Source: Nocardia arthritidis NBRC 100137 (lineage in GTDB: Bacteria > Actinomycetota > Actinomycetes > Mycobacteriales > Mycobacteriaceae). From it: a stretch of 45,112 nt of DNA. The DNA lies in assembly GCF_001612765.1 (NCBI RefSeq), contig NZ_BDBB01000010.1, positions 1 to 45,112 of the forward strand. The letters run 5' to 3'. Numbering within the stretch: position 1 is the stretch's first letter; each line of letters opens with the position of its first letter. Under the pieces are notes generated by a model. It made no database searches, had not been told where the DNA came from, and worked only from the letters and a program-made list of their open reading frames with translations. Below are positions 33,296-41,570 of the stretch, one piece after another. The translations under genes were made by a program, and so were the position numbers.

Positions 33296-34048
33296 TCAGT
33301 CGTCGAGCTGAGCGAGCACCTCGTCCGAGATGTCGACGTTGGTGTAGACGTTCTGCACGTCGTCGCTGTCTTCGAGGGCGTCCACGAGTTTGATCACCTT
33401 GCGCGCGCCGTCGGCGTCCACCGCGACCGACACCGAGGGCTGGAAACCGGACTCGGCGGAGTCGTAGTCGATACCGGCGCCCTGCAGCGCGGTGCGCACC
33501 GCGATCAGATCGCCGGGCTCGCTGATGATCTCGAACGCGTCACCGAGGTCGTTGACTTCCTCGGCGCCCGCGTCCAGCACCGCCATCAACACGTCGTCCT
33601 CGGACAGGCCGTTCTTCTCCAGGGTGACGACGCCCTTGCGATGGAAGAGGTAGGCCACCGAGCCCGGATCGGCCATGTTGCCGCCGTTGCGCGTCATCGC
33701 GACCCGGACCTCGCCCGCGGCCCGGTTGCGGTTGTCGGTGAGGCATTCGATCAGCACGGCGACGCCGTTGGGTCCGTAGCCCTCGTACATGATCGTCTGC
33801 CAGTCGGCGCCGCCGGCTTCCTCGCCACCGCCGCGCTTGCGGGCGCGCTCGATGTTGTCGTTGGGGACCGACGACTTCTTCGCCTTCTGGATGGCGTCGA
33901 ACAGCGTCGGATTGCCATCCGGATCACCGCCACCGGTACGGGCCGCCACCTCGATGTTCTTGATCAACTTCGCGAACAGCTTGCCGCGCTTCGCGTCGAT
34001 CGCAGCCTTCTTGTGCTTGGTGGTGGCCCATTTGGAGTGGCCGCTCAT
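33296..34048 (-). CDS. yebC: YebC/PmpR-family transcription/translation factor
   Basis: The product is 250 aa, the standard length. It starts [23 protein letters not shown], the invariant YebC opening, with later [16 protein letters not shown] and [26 protein letters not shown] landmarks (residues about 118-140) and an acidic C-terminus. The family was described as transcription regulators; some members act in translation of difficult sequences. It lies downstream of pdxT in the mycobacterial order. The 164 bp between pdxT and yebC contain no gene. Confidence 0.96.
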   Translation of the reverse strand: MSGHSKWATTKHKKAAIDAKRGKLFAKLIKNIEVAARTGGGDPDGNPTLFDAIQKAKKSSVPNDNIERARKRGGGEEAGGADWQTIMYEGYGPNGVAVLIECLTDNRNRAAGEVRVAMTRNGGNMADPGSVAYLFHRKGVVTLEKNGLSEDDVLMAVLDAGAEEVNDLGDAFEIISEPGDLIAVRTALQGAGIDYDSAESGFQPSVSVAVDADGARKVIKLVDALEDSDDVQNVYTNVDISDEVLAQLDD

Positions 34049-34212
34049 TCCCTACTTCCTTCAGGTCGATGGCACGTTCGGTCGTGTGTACGGTACCGGC
34101 ACGGCCGGGCGGACAGCTTCCCCAGCCTACTCGGGCGTCCACTACGGCCATGCAAAGCGGCCCCGGCTCCGCACCGACTCGTCGTCGCGGGGACTGCGTC
34201 CGAGCGCGCCCG

Positions 34213-34863
34213 TCAAGCCGAGCGGACCATCTCCACGAACATCCGGTGCACCCGCAGATCGCCGGTCACCTCGGGATGGAACGAGGTCGCCAGGACATTC
34301 CCTTGCCGCACCGCGACGATCCGGCCCGCGGCGGGGCCGTCCGGCACGGTGGCCAGGACCTCGACGCCCTCGTCTACCCGCTCGACCCAGGGCGCTCGTA
34401 TGAACACCGCTCGCACCGGGCCGCCGGGCAGGCCCGCGAACGGCAGGTCGGTTTCGAACGAGTCGACCTGACGGCCGAACGCGTTGCGCCGCACCGTCAT
34501 ATCGATGCCGGACAGATGTTCGGCGTCCGGGCGGGTGTCGAGCACCTCCGAGGCGAGCAGGATCATGCCCGCGCAGGAGCCGAACGCGGGCAGGCCGTCG
34601 CGCAGCCGCGCGCGCAGCGGCTCCAGCAGTTCGAAGGCCGCCAGCAACTTGCTGATCGCGGTCGACTCGCCGCCGGGCAGCACAAGCGCGTCCACGGCCG
34701 CGAGCTCCGACTCGCGCCGGACCAGCACGGGCTCGGCGCCGCAGCTGGCGAGCGCGGCGACGTGCTCTCGGACGTCGCCTTGCAACGCGAGCACGCCGAT
34801 GACGGGCCGGGACGGCGCCTGTCCGGTGTCGGCGGCGGGGGCGGTGACCGAGGTAGCGTTCAC
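34213..34863 (-). CDS. pdxT: pyridoxal 5'-phosphate synthase glutaminase subunit PdxT
   Basis: The product is 216 aa. Glutaminase motifs are [27 protein letters not shown] (catalytic Cys) and SFHPEVTGD (catalytic His; Glu nearby). It supplies ammonia from glutamine to PdxS for vitamin B6 synthesis. The start GTG 34863 adds a 20-residue variable N-terminus before the conserved IGVLALQGD. pdxS is about 4.3 kb away here (39179-40081); in mycobacteria only tesB separates the two genes. Confidence 0.96.
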   Translation of the reverse strand: MNATSVTAPAADTGQAPSRPVIGVLALQGDVREHVAALASCGAEPVLVRRESELAAVDALVLPGGESTAISKLLAAFELLEPLRARLRDGLPAFGSCAGMILLASEVLDTRPDAEHLSGIDMTVRRNAFGRQVDSFETDLPFAGLPGGPVRAVFIRAPWVERVDEGVEVLATVPDGPAAGRIVAVRQGNVLATSFHPEVTGDLRVHRMFVEMVRSA

Positions 34864-34941
34864 GCCGGAAAGCTTACGAGCCGTGCCGATGTGGGCGCGC
34901 TCACGGTCGTCCGCCGCACGCGGATCGCCGCAAGGCCAGGA

Positions 34942-35763
34942 TCACTCTTCGCGCAGCGTGCGGATGAGACCTTCCTGAACCACGGCCGCGACCAGCGTGC
35001 CCTCCCGAGTGAAGATCTTGCCGCCGGTCAGGCCCCGGCCGAAGGCCGCCGACGGCGAGGACTGATCGTAGAGCAGCCATTCGTCGGCCCGGAACGGGCG
35101 CAGGAACCACATCGCGTGATCGAGCGAGGCGTTCTGGGTCGGCTCGTCGGGGTGGACGACCTTCGAAGAACCCAGCAGCGTCATATCGCTCATGTAGGCG
35201 AGGGTGCACACGTGCACCAGCGGATCGTCCGGTAGCGGGTGCCGGTAGCGGAACCATACCTGCTGCTGGGAGACCACGCCGTCGCGGCGGGACACGTTCT
35301 CCGGCGGGACCATGCGAATGTCCCAGTGTTCCCACTCGCGCATCGCCCACAATCGTTCCGGACTCATCGTGGTGCTCGCGTCGGGCAGATCCTCCGGCAT
35401 CGGAACGCCGGGCATGACGTCCTGATGCTCGGGCCCCTGGTCACCGACATGGAACGACGCCGACATGGTGAAGATCGCCGCGCCGTCCTGGATGCCGGTC
35501 ACCCGCCGCGTGCAGAACGACCGGCCGTCGCGGATGCGCTCGACCTGGTAGACCGTCGGTTCCTGCGGATTGCCCGGACGCAGGAAGTAGCCGTGCAGCG
35601 AGTGCACTTGGAATCGCGGTTCCACCGTCCGGACCGCGGACACGAGCGCCTGGCCGGCAACCTGGCCGCCGAACGTGCGCGGGAGCTGGGTCTTGGTGGA
35701 CGCGCCACGGAAGATGTCCCGCTCCAGCCGCTCTATCTCCAGCGCCTCTTCGATTGTCGCCAT
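34942..35763 (-). CDS. tesB: acyl-CoA thioesterase II
   Basis: The product is 273 aa with the double-hotdog TesB pattern. FRGASTKTQLPRTFGGQVAGQALVSA marks residues 18-43, YFLRPGNPQEPTVYQVERIRDGRSFCTRRV follows at about 80-109, and SLDHAMWFLRPFRADEWLLYDQSSPSA (residues about 210-236) carries the catalytic Asp region. It hydrolyses medium and long acyl-CoA in the cytoplasm. It lies 78 bp upstream of pdxT in the same direction. The start MATIEEALEIERLERD at 35763 is the conserved one. Confidence 0.95.
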   Translation of the reverse strand: MATIEEALEIERLERDIFRGASTKTQLPRTFGGQVAGQALVSAVRTVEPRFQVHSLHGYFLRPGNPQEPTVYQVERIRDGRSFCTRRVTGIQDGAAIFTMSASFHVGDQGPEHQDVMPGVPMPEDLPDASTTMSPERLWAMREWEHWDIRMVPPENVSRRDGVVSQQQVWFRYRHPLPDDPLVHVCTLAYMSDMTLLGSSKVVHPDEPTQNASLDHAMWFLRPFRADEWLLYDQSSPSAAFGRGLTGGKIFTREGTLVAAVVQEGLIRTLREE

Positions 35764-35869
35764 GCGCAGAGATTATCCCGGCCGCTCACGATGTCGCCGC
35801 TCGGCCGCCGGTGAACGTCCGGCAACGCCCACGCCTCCCCAAGCCGTCGCGATTTGCTGAGATGGACGG

Positions 35870-36529
35870 GTGCCCCGCTTTCTGCCCATCACTCCGGACG
35901 GACTCGTCGAGCAGGTGATCGAACCCGTGCTGACCGCGGCTGCGCACACCGTGATCGCGGTCGACGGCGCGGACGCGGCCCAGCCGGTGGCGCTCGCCCA
36001 GCGGATCGTCGAGGCGCTGCGCGAGGCAGGCCGGTCGGCCGACGTGGTCTCCCTACACGACTACGTGCGTCCTGCCTCATTGCGCATGGAGTTCGGCCGC
36101 ACCGACGAGATGTCCTATCGCACCGCGTGGTTCGACTACGCCGCGCTGCGCCGGGAAGTGATCGACGCGCTCCGCGGCCACGGCCGGTGGCTGCCCTCGC
36201 TCTGGGACGAAGGCGCCGACCGCTCCGCGCGCGCCGCGATCCGCACGGCGCCGCCCGCGACGACGATCGTCCTCGCGGGCCCGATGCTCGCCGGACGCCA
36301 CCTGGACGCCGACCTGAGCCTCCGGCTGGACCTGTCCGAACCCGCGCTCCGCCGCCGCACCGCGGCCGACGCGCAGTGGACCATCCCCGCTCTGCTGCGG
36401 CACGACGCCGAGAACCCCTATACGCCGACCTTCTTCGTGCGGTGGGATCATCCTGAGCGTCCGGCGCTTCGAGTCGACGAGGAGCGAGCGAACCAGCCTC
36501 CGTCTCGCCGACATCGGACTGCTGGATAG
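35870..36529 (+). CDS. uridine-kinase-like protein lacking the P-loop
   Basis: The product is 219 aa. The fold resembles uridine kinase/phosphoribulokinase: TVIAVDGADAAQPVALAQRIVEAL stands where Walker A is expected (residues about 27-50) but has no GKS/T. It is followed by VVSLHDYVRPASLRMEFGRTDEMSYRTAWFDYAALRREV (residues 59-97), with the typical RxxxRLE-type patch and Tyr-x-x-Trp-x-D-Tyr. As I recall, many actinobacteria carry such degenerate homologues. Phosphotransfer is doubtful; a binding or regulatory role is possible. GTG 35870 opens the conserved PRFLPITPDGL sequence. It diverges from tesB. Confidence 0.75.
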   Translation: MPRFLPITPDGLVEQVIEPVLTAAAHTVIAVDGADAAQPVALAQRIVEALREAGRSADVVSLHDYVRPASLRMEFGRTDEMSYRTAWFDYAALRREVIDALRGHGRWLPSLWDEGADRSARAAIRTAPPATTIVLAGPMLAGRHLDADLSLRLDLSEPALRRRTAADAQWTIPALLRHDAENPYTPTFFVRWDHPERPALRVDEERANQPPSRRHRTAG

Positions 36530-36727
36530 TGTTCCGCGAGACTCATTGTCAGATGCGCATATCCATGTATCCATATGTGTCACCCCTCGCCGTGGTGAGC
36601 CCTTCGGTGCGGTCGGTCCACATCCTGCGCCATCACTGTCGGCGCGCTCGGCCCGATCAGCGTTTCGTCATGACAACCGGACTCGACACCGTCGCACGGC
36701 CGGAGTTGTCCAACGCTCCCCCACCAC

Positions 36728-37462
36728 TCACACCAACCGGTGCCCGCCGTCCACGTGCAGGACGGTGCCGGTGATGAAGGGATTGCGCATCACACCGAGC
36801 ATCGCCTGCGCGATATCGGACGGATGGCCGATGCGCCCGACCGGCAGGCGCGCGGCGAGCTGCCGGTGACGTTCGGTCTTGGCGGGCCCCGCGATGGTGT
36901 CCCAGATCGGGGTGTCGACCCACCCCGGTGAGACCACGTTGACGCGGACCGGGCCGAGCTCGAGGGCCAGGGCGTAGGCCAGCGAGGCGAGGGCGCCGTT
37001 GACGGCCGCCACCATGGCGCCGCCCGGTGCGGGCCGGTCAGCGGCGACGCCGGAGGTGAAGGTCACCGATCCGCCGGGGACCACCCGCGCGTGCTTGGCC
37101 AGCAGGGTGGGTCCGATCAGTTTGGACGAGAGCAGATTCCAGGCCATGTCGGGGTCGAACCCGGCCACTGGCTGATAGGCGCCGGTGACGTCGGCCGCGG
37201 TGGTGACGACATGATCGACCGGCTCCAGCTCGGCGAACAAACGCTCGAGGTCGGCTTCGCGGGTGATGTCCGCGACGACCGCGCGCACCGTGCCCGGCCC
37301 CGCGGACAGGGTGCGCTCGGCCGCGGCGAGCCGTTCGGCGCAACGGCCCGCGATGGTCACCTCCGTGCCGTCGGCGATCAGCGCGGCCGCCAGCGCCAGT
37401 CCCATGCCGGAACTGCCGCCCACAACGACGACACGTTCGGGTTTTGTGTTGCTTGCTGTCAT
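36728..37462 (-). CDS. SDR-family protein lacking the catalytic Tyr/Lys
   Basis: The product is 244 aa. The cofactor site VVVVGGSSGMGLALA (residues about 11-25) and NADP-type AGRCAERL are normal, as are the Ser in VTFTSGVA and the C-terminal GTVLHVDGGHRLV. The YxxxK active-site motif is absent: where it should lie before the KAAL-like helix the protein reads MVAAVNGALASL, so Tyr and Lys are replaced by Val and Asn. Ordinary dehydrogenase chemistry is therefore unlikely. ATG 37462 is clear. The 198 bp after the upstream kinase-like gene and the 150 bp before the lipoprotein gene hold no supported feature. Confidence 0.85.
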   Translation of the reverse strand: MTASNTKPERVVVVGGSSGMGLALAAALIADGTEVTIAGRCAERLAAAERTLSAGPGTVRAVVADITREADLERLFAELEPVDHVVTTAADVTGAYQPVAGFDPDMAWNLLSSKLIGPTLLAKHARVVPGGSVTFTSGVAADRPAPGGAMVAAVNGALASLAYALALELGPVRVNVVSPGWVDTPIWDTIAGPAKTERHRQLAARLPVGRIGHPSDIAQAMLGVMRNPFITGTVLHVDGGHRLV

Positions 37463-37612
37463 GGCTCCAGCCGACCATCACGACGGCCGGGTGTCCATGT
37501 CGCACTGCCGAATACGCCTTAGCCGGGACCTAACACCGCAGGCCGCGGACCGATTCGGGGCGGCGCGGGCGATGCACAGCACCGTCCGTGCGCGCGAGGG
37601 CGGCTCCGGCCG

Positions 37613-38107
37613 TCACGGGGTGCAGGCCGGGGACTGCTGGTTCAGGTTGGCCAGCGCCTGGCAAGCCCACGTCTTCTGCACCTTCCACTTGCCGCCGTCC
37701 AGGACGAACGGCACATCGACCTGGCTCTCCTGCCCGTTGATGGTGAACTTGGCCTGTGCGCTCACGCTGTCACCGAAAGCGGTCACTCCGGTGACCACGG
37801 CCGTGGCGTTCGCCTGCCGGAACGCTTCGGCCAAGCGGTTGGGCAGGCCGGGGTCGGCTTCGATGCCCTGAACGGAGTCGAGCTTCTCCTCGTTCGGCAC
37901 CGCCGGGTCGAGGGCCTTCTGCAGGAGGGCGTTGAGCTCGTCGACGGTGGGCGCGGGGGGTATGGTCGCCGTCGCCGAGGCACCGGCCGTGGCACGGGTC
38001 GACGTGGGTGAGTCGCTCGAGTCATCACTGCCGCAGGCGGCGAGGCCGAGGGCGGCCACGAGGGCCAAGCCCGCTACTGCGGTGCGTCCGGTCTTGGGAA
38101 GCTTCAA
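37613..38107 (-). CDS. MTB12-like lipoprotein (low-molecular-weight antigen family)
   Basis: The product is 164 aa. The signal sequence ends in lipobox LGLAACGSD (Cys near 25), followed by a Ser/Thr/Ala linker. The domain PTVDELNALLQKALDPAVPNEEKLDSVQGIEADP (residues about 52-85) and VDVPFVLDGGKWKVQKTWACQAL (about 131-153) match the C-terminal region of mycobacterial MTB12-like antigens. It is a lipid-anchored envelope protein of unknown role. The 162 bp upstream contain a 6-bp inverted repeat ATGGCC/GGCCAT at 38155-38171 of uncertain meaning. Confidence 0.88.
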   Translation of the reverse strand: MKLPKTGRTAVAGLALVAALGLAACGSDDSSDSPTSTRATAGASATATIPPAPTVDELNALLQKALDPAVPNEEKLDSVQGIEADPGLPNRLAEAFRQANATAVVTGVTAFGDSVSAQAKFTINGQESQVDVPFVLDGGKWKVQKTWACQALANLNQQSPACTP

Positions 38108-38269
38108 CTGTTCGTCCTTTGCGTTCGGATCGTTCCGACGGTGAGAGGGCGCGATATGGCCGGGACGGCCATCGAATGGCGAAGCTACTGAGCGTGATTG
38201 TGAGAACCATGTGGCGACTTTCTGGCCGCCGTAAGAGTTGAACCTAGCACCGGGAGCGGTCCGCGCGGT

Positions 38270-39154
38270 CTATTCCTCCGACGATTCGCCCTCGAGGGCG
38301 GCGATCAGCGCCGCGACGGCCGGATCGCGCACCGCCGCGCGCCAGGCAACCGCGTAGGTCACCACCAGGGGCGCGCCGCGCAGCGGCCGCCAGGCCAGAC
38401 CGGGTACTGCGTTCGCGCGGGAGGAGCTGAGCCCGATCACGTCGGTCCGCGCGGGCAGCACCGCGAGCATCTGCGCGTGCCCCATCGCGCTCTCGCTCAG
38501 CCGCACCCTGGCGCCGTGATCGGCAAGTGTGCGCAACAGCGAATCGTGCAGGCCGACCGCGGCTTCGCGCGCGAACAAGATCAGCTCCTGACCGCTGAGG
38601 TCGGCCGGGTCGAGCAGTGCCGCGCTCGCGAGCGGATGCCGCTGCGACATCAGCACGCCGAGCTCCTCGTGGGCCACTGCCCGTTGCGCGAAGCGTTCGG
38701 GCAGGTCGACCGGCGTGCGGACGAGCGCGAGGTCGACCTCGTCGTCATCGAGGAAGCGCACCTGATCGGCGGTGGTCCCGCCGGTGAGCACCATCCTGGC
38801 GCCGGGCACCGCGGCAGTGAGCAGGCGTTCGATGCGGATGGGCAGCCGAGGCGGGACGCCGTTGAGGAGCCCGAGGCGCAACACCGGGGCATCGGAGACG
38901 GCAGCGCGCCTGGTCTGCCTGACCGCTTCGTCCATCGCGCGCAGCACGGTCTTGCCGGAGCGCAGCAGCACCGCGCCCGCGGGCGTCAGCTCCACTCGCG
39001 GCTCACGGATCAGCAGTGGGCCGCCCAGCTCCCGCTCCAGCACCTTGATCTGCTGGCTGAGCGTGGGCGTCGAGATGAACAATCGCTCCGCGGCCCGGCG
39101 GAAGTGCAACTCCTCCGCCAGGGCCACGAAGTACCGCAACTGCCGCAACTCCAC
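38270..39154 (-). CDS. LysR-family transcriptional regulator
   Basis: The product is 294 aa. The N-terminal winged helix-turn-helix is MELRQLRYFVALAEELHFRRAAERLFISTPTLSQQIKVLERELG, residues 1-44, nearly the family consensus. A periplasmic-binding-like effector domain follows (LRLGLLNGVPPRLP, DEVDLALVRTPVDLPERF). It lies 24 bp downstream of pdxS on the same strand, so it may be transcribed with it. There is no divergent target gene, so its regulon is not evident. Start MELRQLRYF is canonical. Confidence 0.93.
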   Translation of the reverse strand: MELRQLRYFVALAEELHFRRAAERLFISTPTLSQQIKVLERELGGPLLIREPRVELTPAGAVLLRSGKTVLRAMDEAVRQTRRAAVSDAPVLRLGLLNGVPPRLPIRIERLLTAAVPGARMVLTGGTTADQVRFLDDDEVDLALVRTPVDLPERFAQRAVAHEELGVLMSQRHPLASAALLDPADLSGQELILFAREAAVGLHDSLLRTLADHGARVRLSESAMGHAQMLAVLPARTDVIGLSSSRANAVPGLAWRPLRGAPLVVTYAVAWRAAVRDPAVAALIAALEGESSEE

Positions 39155-39178
39155 GCGGCAGACGCTACCGGTCCGGGA

Positions 39179-40081
39179 TCACCAGCCGCGCTCGGCCAAG
39201 CGGTGCGGCTGGGCGATGTCCTCGACGTTGATGCCTACCATGGCCTCGCCGAGACCGCGCGACACCTTGGCCAGCACGTCCGGGTCGTCGTAGAAGGTGG
39301 TGGCCTTGACGATGGCGGCGGCGCGCTGGGCCGGGTTGCCGGACTTGAAGATGCCCGAACCCACGAACACGCCCTCGGCGCCGAGCTGCATCATCATCGC
39401 GGCGTCGGCGGGGGTGGCGATGCCGCCCGCGGTGAACAGCACGACCGGCAGCTTCCCGGTCTCGGCAATCTCACGGACCAGCTCGTAGGGTGCCTGCAGC
39501 TCCTTGGCCGCGACGAACAGCTCGTCCTCGGGCAGCGACGACAGGCGGCGGATCTCCTGCCGGATCTTGCGCATGTGCGTGGTCGCGTTGGACACGTCGC
39601 CGGTGCCTGCCTCGCCCTTGGAGCGAATCATGGCCGCACCCTCGGTGATTCGGCGCAGTGCCTCGCCGAGGTTGGTGGCGCCGCAGACGAACGGCACGGT
39701 GAAGTTCCACTTGTCGATGTGGTTGGCGTAGTCGGCCGGGGTGAGCACCTCGGACTCATCGATGTAGTCGACGCCGAGGCTCTGCAGGATCTGCGCCTCC
39801 ACGAAGTGGCCGATACGGGCCTTCGCCATGACCGGAATGGAGACCGCGGAAATGATGCCGTCGATCATGTCCGGATCGCTCATCCGGGACACGCCGCCCT
39901 GGGCACGAATGTCCGCGGGCACCCGCTCCAGCGCCATCACCGCGACCGCGCCGGCGTCCTCGGCGATCTTGGCCTGCTCCGGCGTGACGACATCCATGAT
40001 CACCCCGCCCTTGAGCATCTCGGCCATGCCGCGCTTGACGCGGGCGGTGCCGACGGTCTGGGTGGTCTCGGGGGTGGTCAC
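39179..40081 (-). CDS. pdxS: pyridoxal 5'-phosphate synthase subunit PdxS
   Basis: The product is about 300 aa. Active-site landmarks are [21 protein letters not shown] (Asp), [13 protein letters not shown] (Schiff-base Lys), [13 protein letters not shown] (second Lys) and [33 protein letters not shown] in the phosphate-binding end (residues about 213-245). It condenses ribose 5-phosphate, glyceraldehyde 3-phosphate and ammonia from PdxT into PLP. GTG 40081 has GGAGGA 7 nt upstream; ATG 40099 is in frame but lies upstream of that site. Confidence 0.97.
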   Translation of the reverse strand: MTTPETTQTVGTARVKRGMAEMLKGGVIMDVVTPEQAKIAEDAGAVAVMALERVPADIRAQGGVSRMSDPDMIDGIISAVSIPVMAKARIGHFVEAQILQSLGVDYIDESEVLTPADYANHIDKWNFTVPFVCGATNLGEALRRITEGAAMIRSKGEAGTGDVSNATTHMRKIRQEIRRLSSLPEDELFVAAKELQAPYELVREIAETGKLPVVLFTAGGIATPADAAMMMQLGAEGVFVGSGIFKSGNPAQRAAAIVKATTFYDDPDVLAKVSRGLGEAMVGINVEDIAQPHRLAERGW

Positions 40082-40273
40082 GGCAAATTCCTCCAGCATG
40101 TGCGCCAATCGGTCGCTCGGATGCGAACGCCACGATTCTAAGCCGGTCGCGAAAGGCCACTTGATAGCCAGTTGGAGGGCACTGGCCTGGTGTGATCTCG
40201 GTTATGGCGCCCTGGGCCGGGAAGGCTCGGCCAGCGCGCCATCCCGGCTGCCCGGCCGTTGCCGGGCGCTGGA

Positions 40274-40366
40274 TCACAGCGGGCCGACCACCAGCAACGT
40301 CGCCCAGTACTCCGCGGCCGCGGGGCCGATCAGCGGCAACAGGAAATCGAACAGCAGGTACGACAT
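40274..40366 (-). CDS. probable 30-residue membrane peptide
   Basis: ATG 40366 is preceded by GGAGGT at a spacing of 9 nt, one of the best ribosome sites in the window. The frame reads MSYLLFDFLLPLIGPAAAEY, then WATLLVVGPL and a stop. The whole peptide is hydrophobic and could span the membrane once; codon third positions are rich in G/C like neighbouring genes. It lies between pdxS and the membrane NUDIX gene, downstream of the latter on the same strand. I do not recognise a family. The rest of 40082-40523 shows nothing else. Confidence 0.5.
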   Translation of the reverse strand: MSYLLFDFLLPLIGPAAAEYWATLLVVGPL

Positions 40367-40523
40367 GAACGAACTACCTCCACAACCGAGCAGGAACGGC
40401 CCCGCCATCGGCAGGACCACGACACCGAACTGACATGCGTCCCTGACAGCAGTACCCTCCGGCGCGCCGAATCATCGCGACGCTATCACGATCGTGAAAC
40501 ACATCACATGCGTTCGGGGCCGG

Positions 40524-41570
40524 TCAGCGGATGGAGCGGACCTCCGGGTCGGCGGTGCCCGATGCCGCCTCGGCGGCTTCGGCGAGTAGCTCGTCCAGGT
40601 GATACGGGTAGACGGTTTCACCGGAGCGGTCCAGCTCGACGATATCGGCCGCGGTGCACCATTTGTGCCCGGTGATCGAGCGACGCTCGATCAGGGTCCG
40701 ATTCGCCGCGTGCGGTTCGAAACCACGCGCCCGCAGCGCGAAGAACAGTTCCTCGGACCGGATCAGCTCGCCGTCGAAGGGGAACACCGCGACCCGCCGC
40801 CAGATCGGGCCGCGCAGGTCAGCTGGATCCGCGCGGTAGCCGGTCTCCTCGTACAGTTCCCGCACGGCCGCCGCGCGCAGGCTCTCCCCCGGCTCCACGC
40901 CGCCGCCGACGGTGAACCAGAACGACACCTCCGGCGTCTTCGGGTCGTTGCCGCGCATCAGCAACGTCCGGTCGTTCTCGTCGAACAGCACGACTCGCGC
41001 CGTGGTGCGGATGGTGTCGACCGCCAGGCCGGTGGACGCCGCCGGAGTAGCGCGCTCGGTGATCTCGAAGTAGGAAGGCAGCGGGGCGGTACCGCCGAGG
41101 TGCAGGATCCGGACCGGACGTCGGGTGCGCAGCGCCAGCGTGTCGCGCACGGCGTCGTTGTGGAAGCGGCGGGCGATCAGCACCCGGGCCTCGGCGTCGG
41201 CCAGTTCGGCGACCAGTTGCGGGCGCAGCGTGCCGATGTCCACCGCCGACAACGCGGAGGACAGCCGGTTCTCCACCGTTTCCCGTTCAGCGGGCCCGGC
41301 GCGCTCGGCCCGATCGGCCAGGGCCGAGAGTTGTCTGGCCTTCTCCGCCATGGCCGGATCGGACACCGGGCCCGCGATCGCCATGGCGACCGACCGGGCC
41401 ACCACCGCCCGCCTGGCCAGCGCCGCGTCCAGCGCCTGCCAGGACTGGTCGGAGCGCACGTGCAGCCGGTCGAGCCGGTTGGCGGTGGAGTACGCCCACA
41501 GACCGATCGCGACGACGATCGCCGCGACCAGCGCGAGGACGAGAACGGTCGTGGCGGAGAACGTGATCAT
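40524..41570 (-). CDS. membrane-anchored NUDIX protein with LemA-like N-terminal region
   Basis: The product is 348 aa. Residues 1-27 form a membrane helix (TVLVLALVAAIVVAIGLWAY). A helical region follows (RLHVRSDQSWQALDAALARRAVVARSVA, marking about 34-61) that resembles the LemA family. The C-terminal NUDIX domain has an intact box, GGVEPGESLRAAAVRELYEE then TGY, so hydrolysis of a nucleotide-diphosphate-linked substrate is likely. The mycobacterial counterpart by position is Rv2609c. ATG 41570 overlaps the pimA stop (ATGA), tying it to phosphatidylinositol mannoside synthesis. Confidence 0.88.
   Translation of the reverse strand: MITFSATTVLVLALVAAIVVAIGLWAYSTANRLDRLHVRSDQSWQALDAALARRAVVARSVAMAIAGPVSDPAMAEKARQLSALADRAERAGPAERETVENRLSSALSAVDIGTLRPQLVAELADAEARVLIARRFHNDAVRDTLALRTRRPVRILHLGGTAPLPSYFEITERATPAASTGLAVDTIRTTARVVLFDENDRTLLMRGNDPKTPEVSFWFTVGGGVEPGESLRAAAVRELYEETGYRADPADLRGPIWRRVAVFPFDGELIRSEELFFALRARGFEPHAANRTLIERRSITGHKWCTAADIVELDRSGETVYPYHLDELLAEAAEAASGTADPEVRSIR

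Noticed and set aside
38155..38171. ATGGCC/GGCCAT inverted repeat upstream of the MTB12-like gene
   Set aside because: Six-base GC-rich repeats are common by chance here and no regulator or promoter fits.
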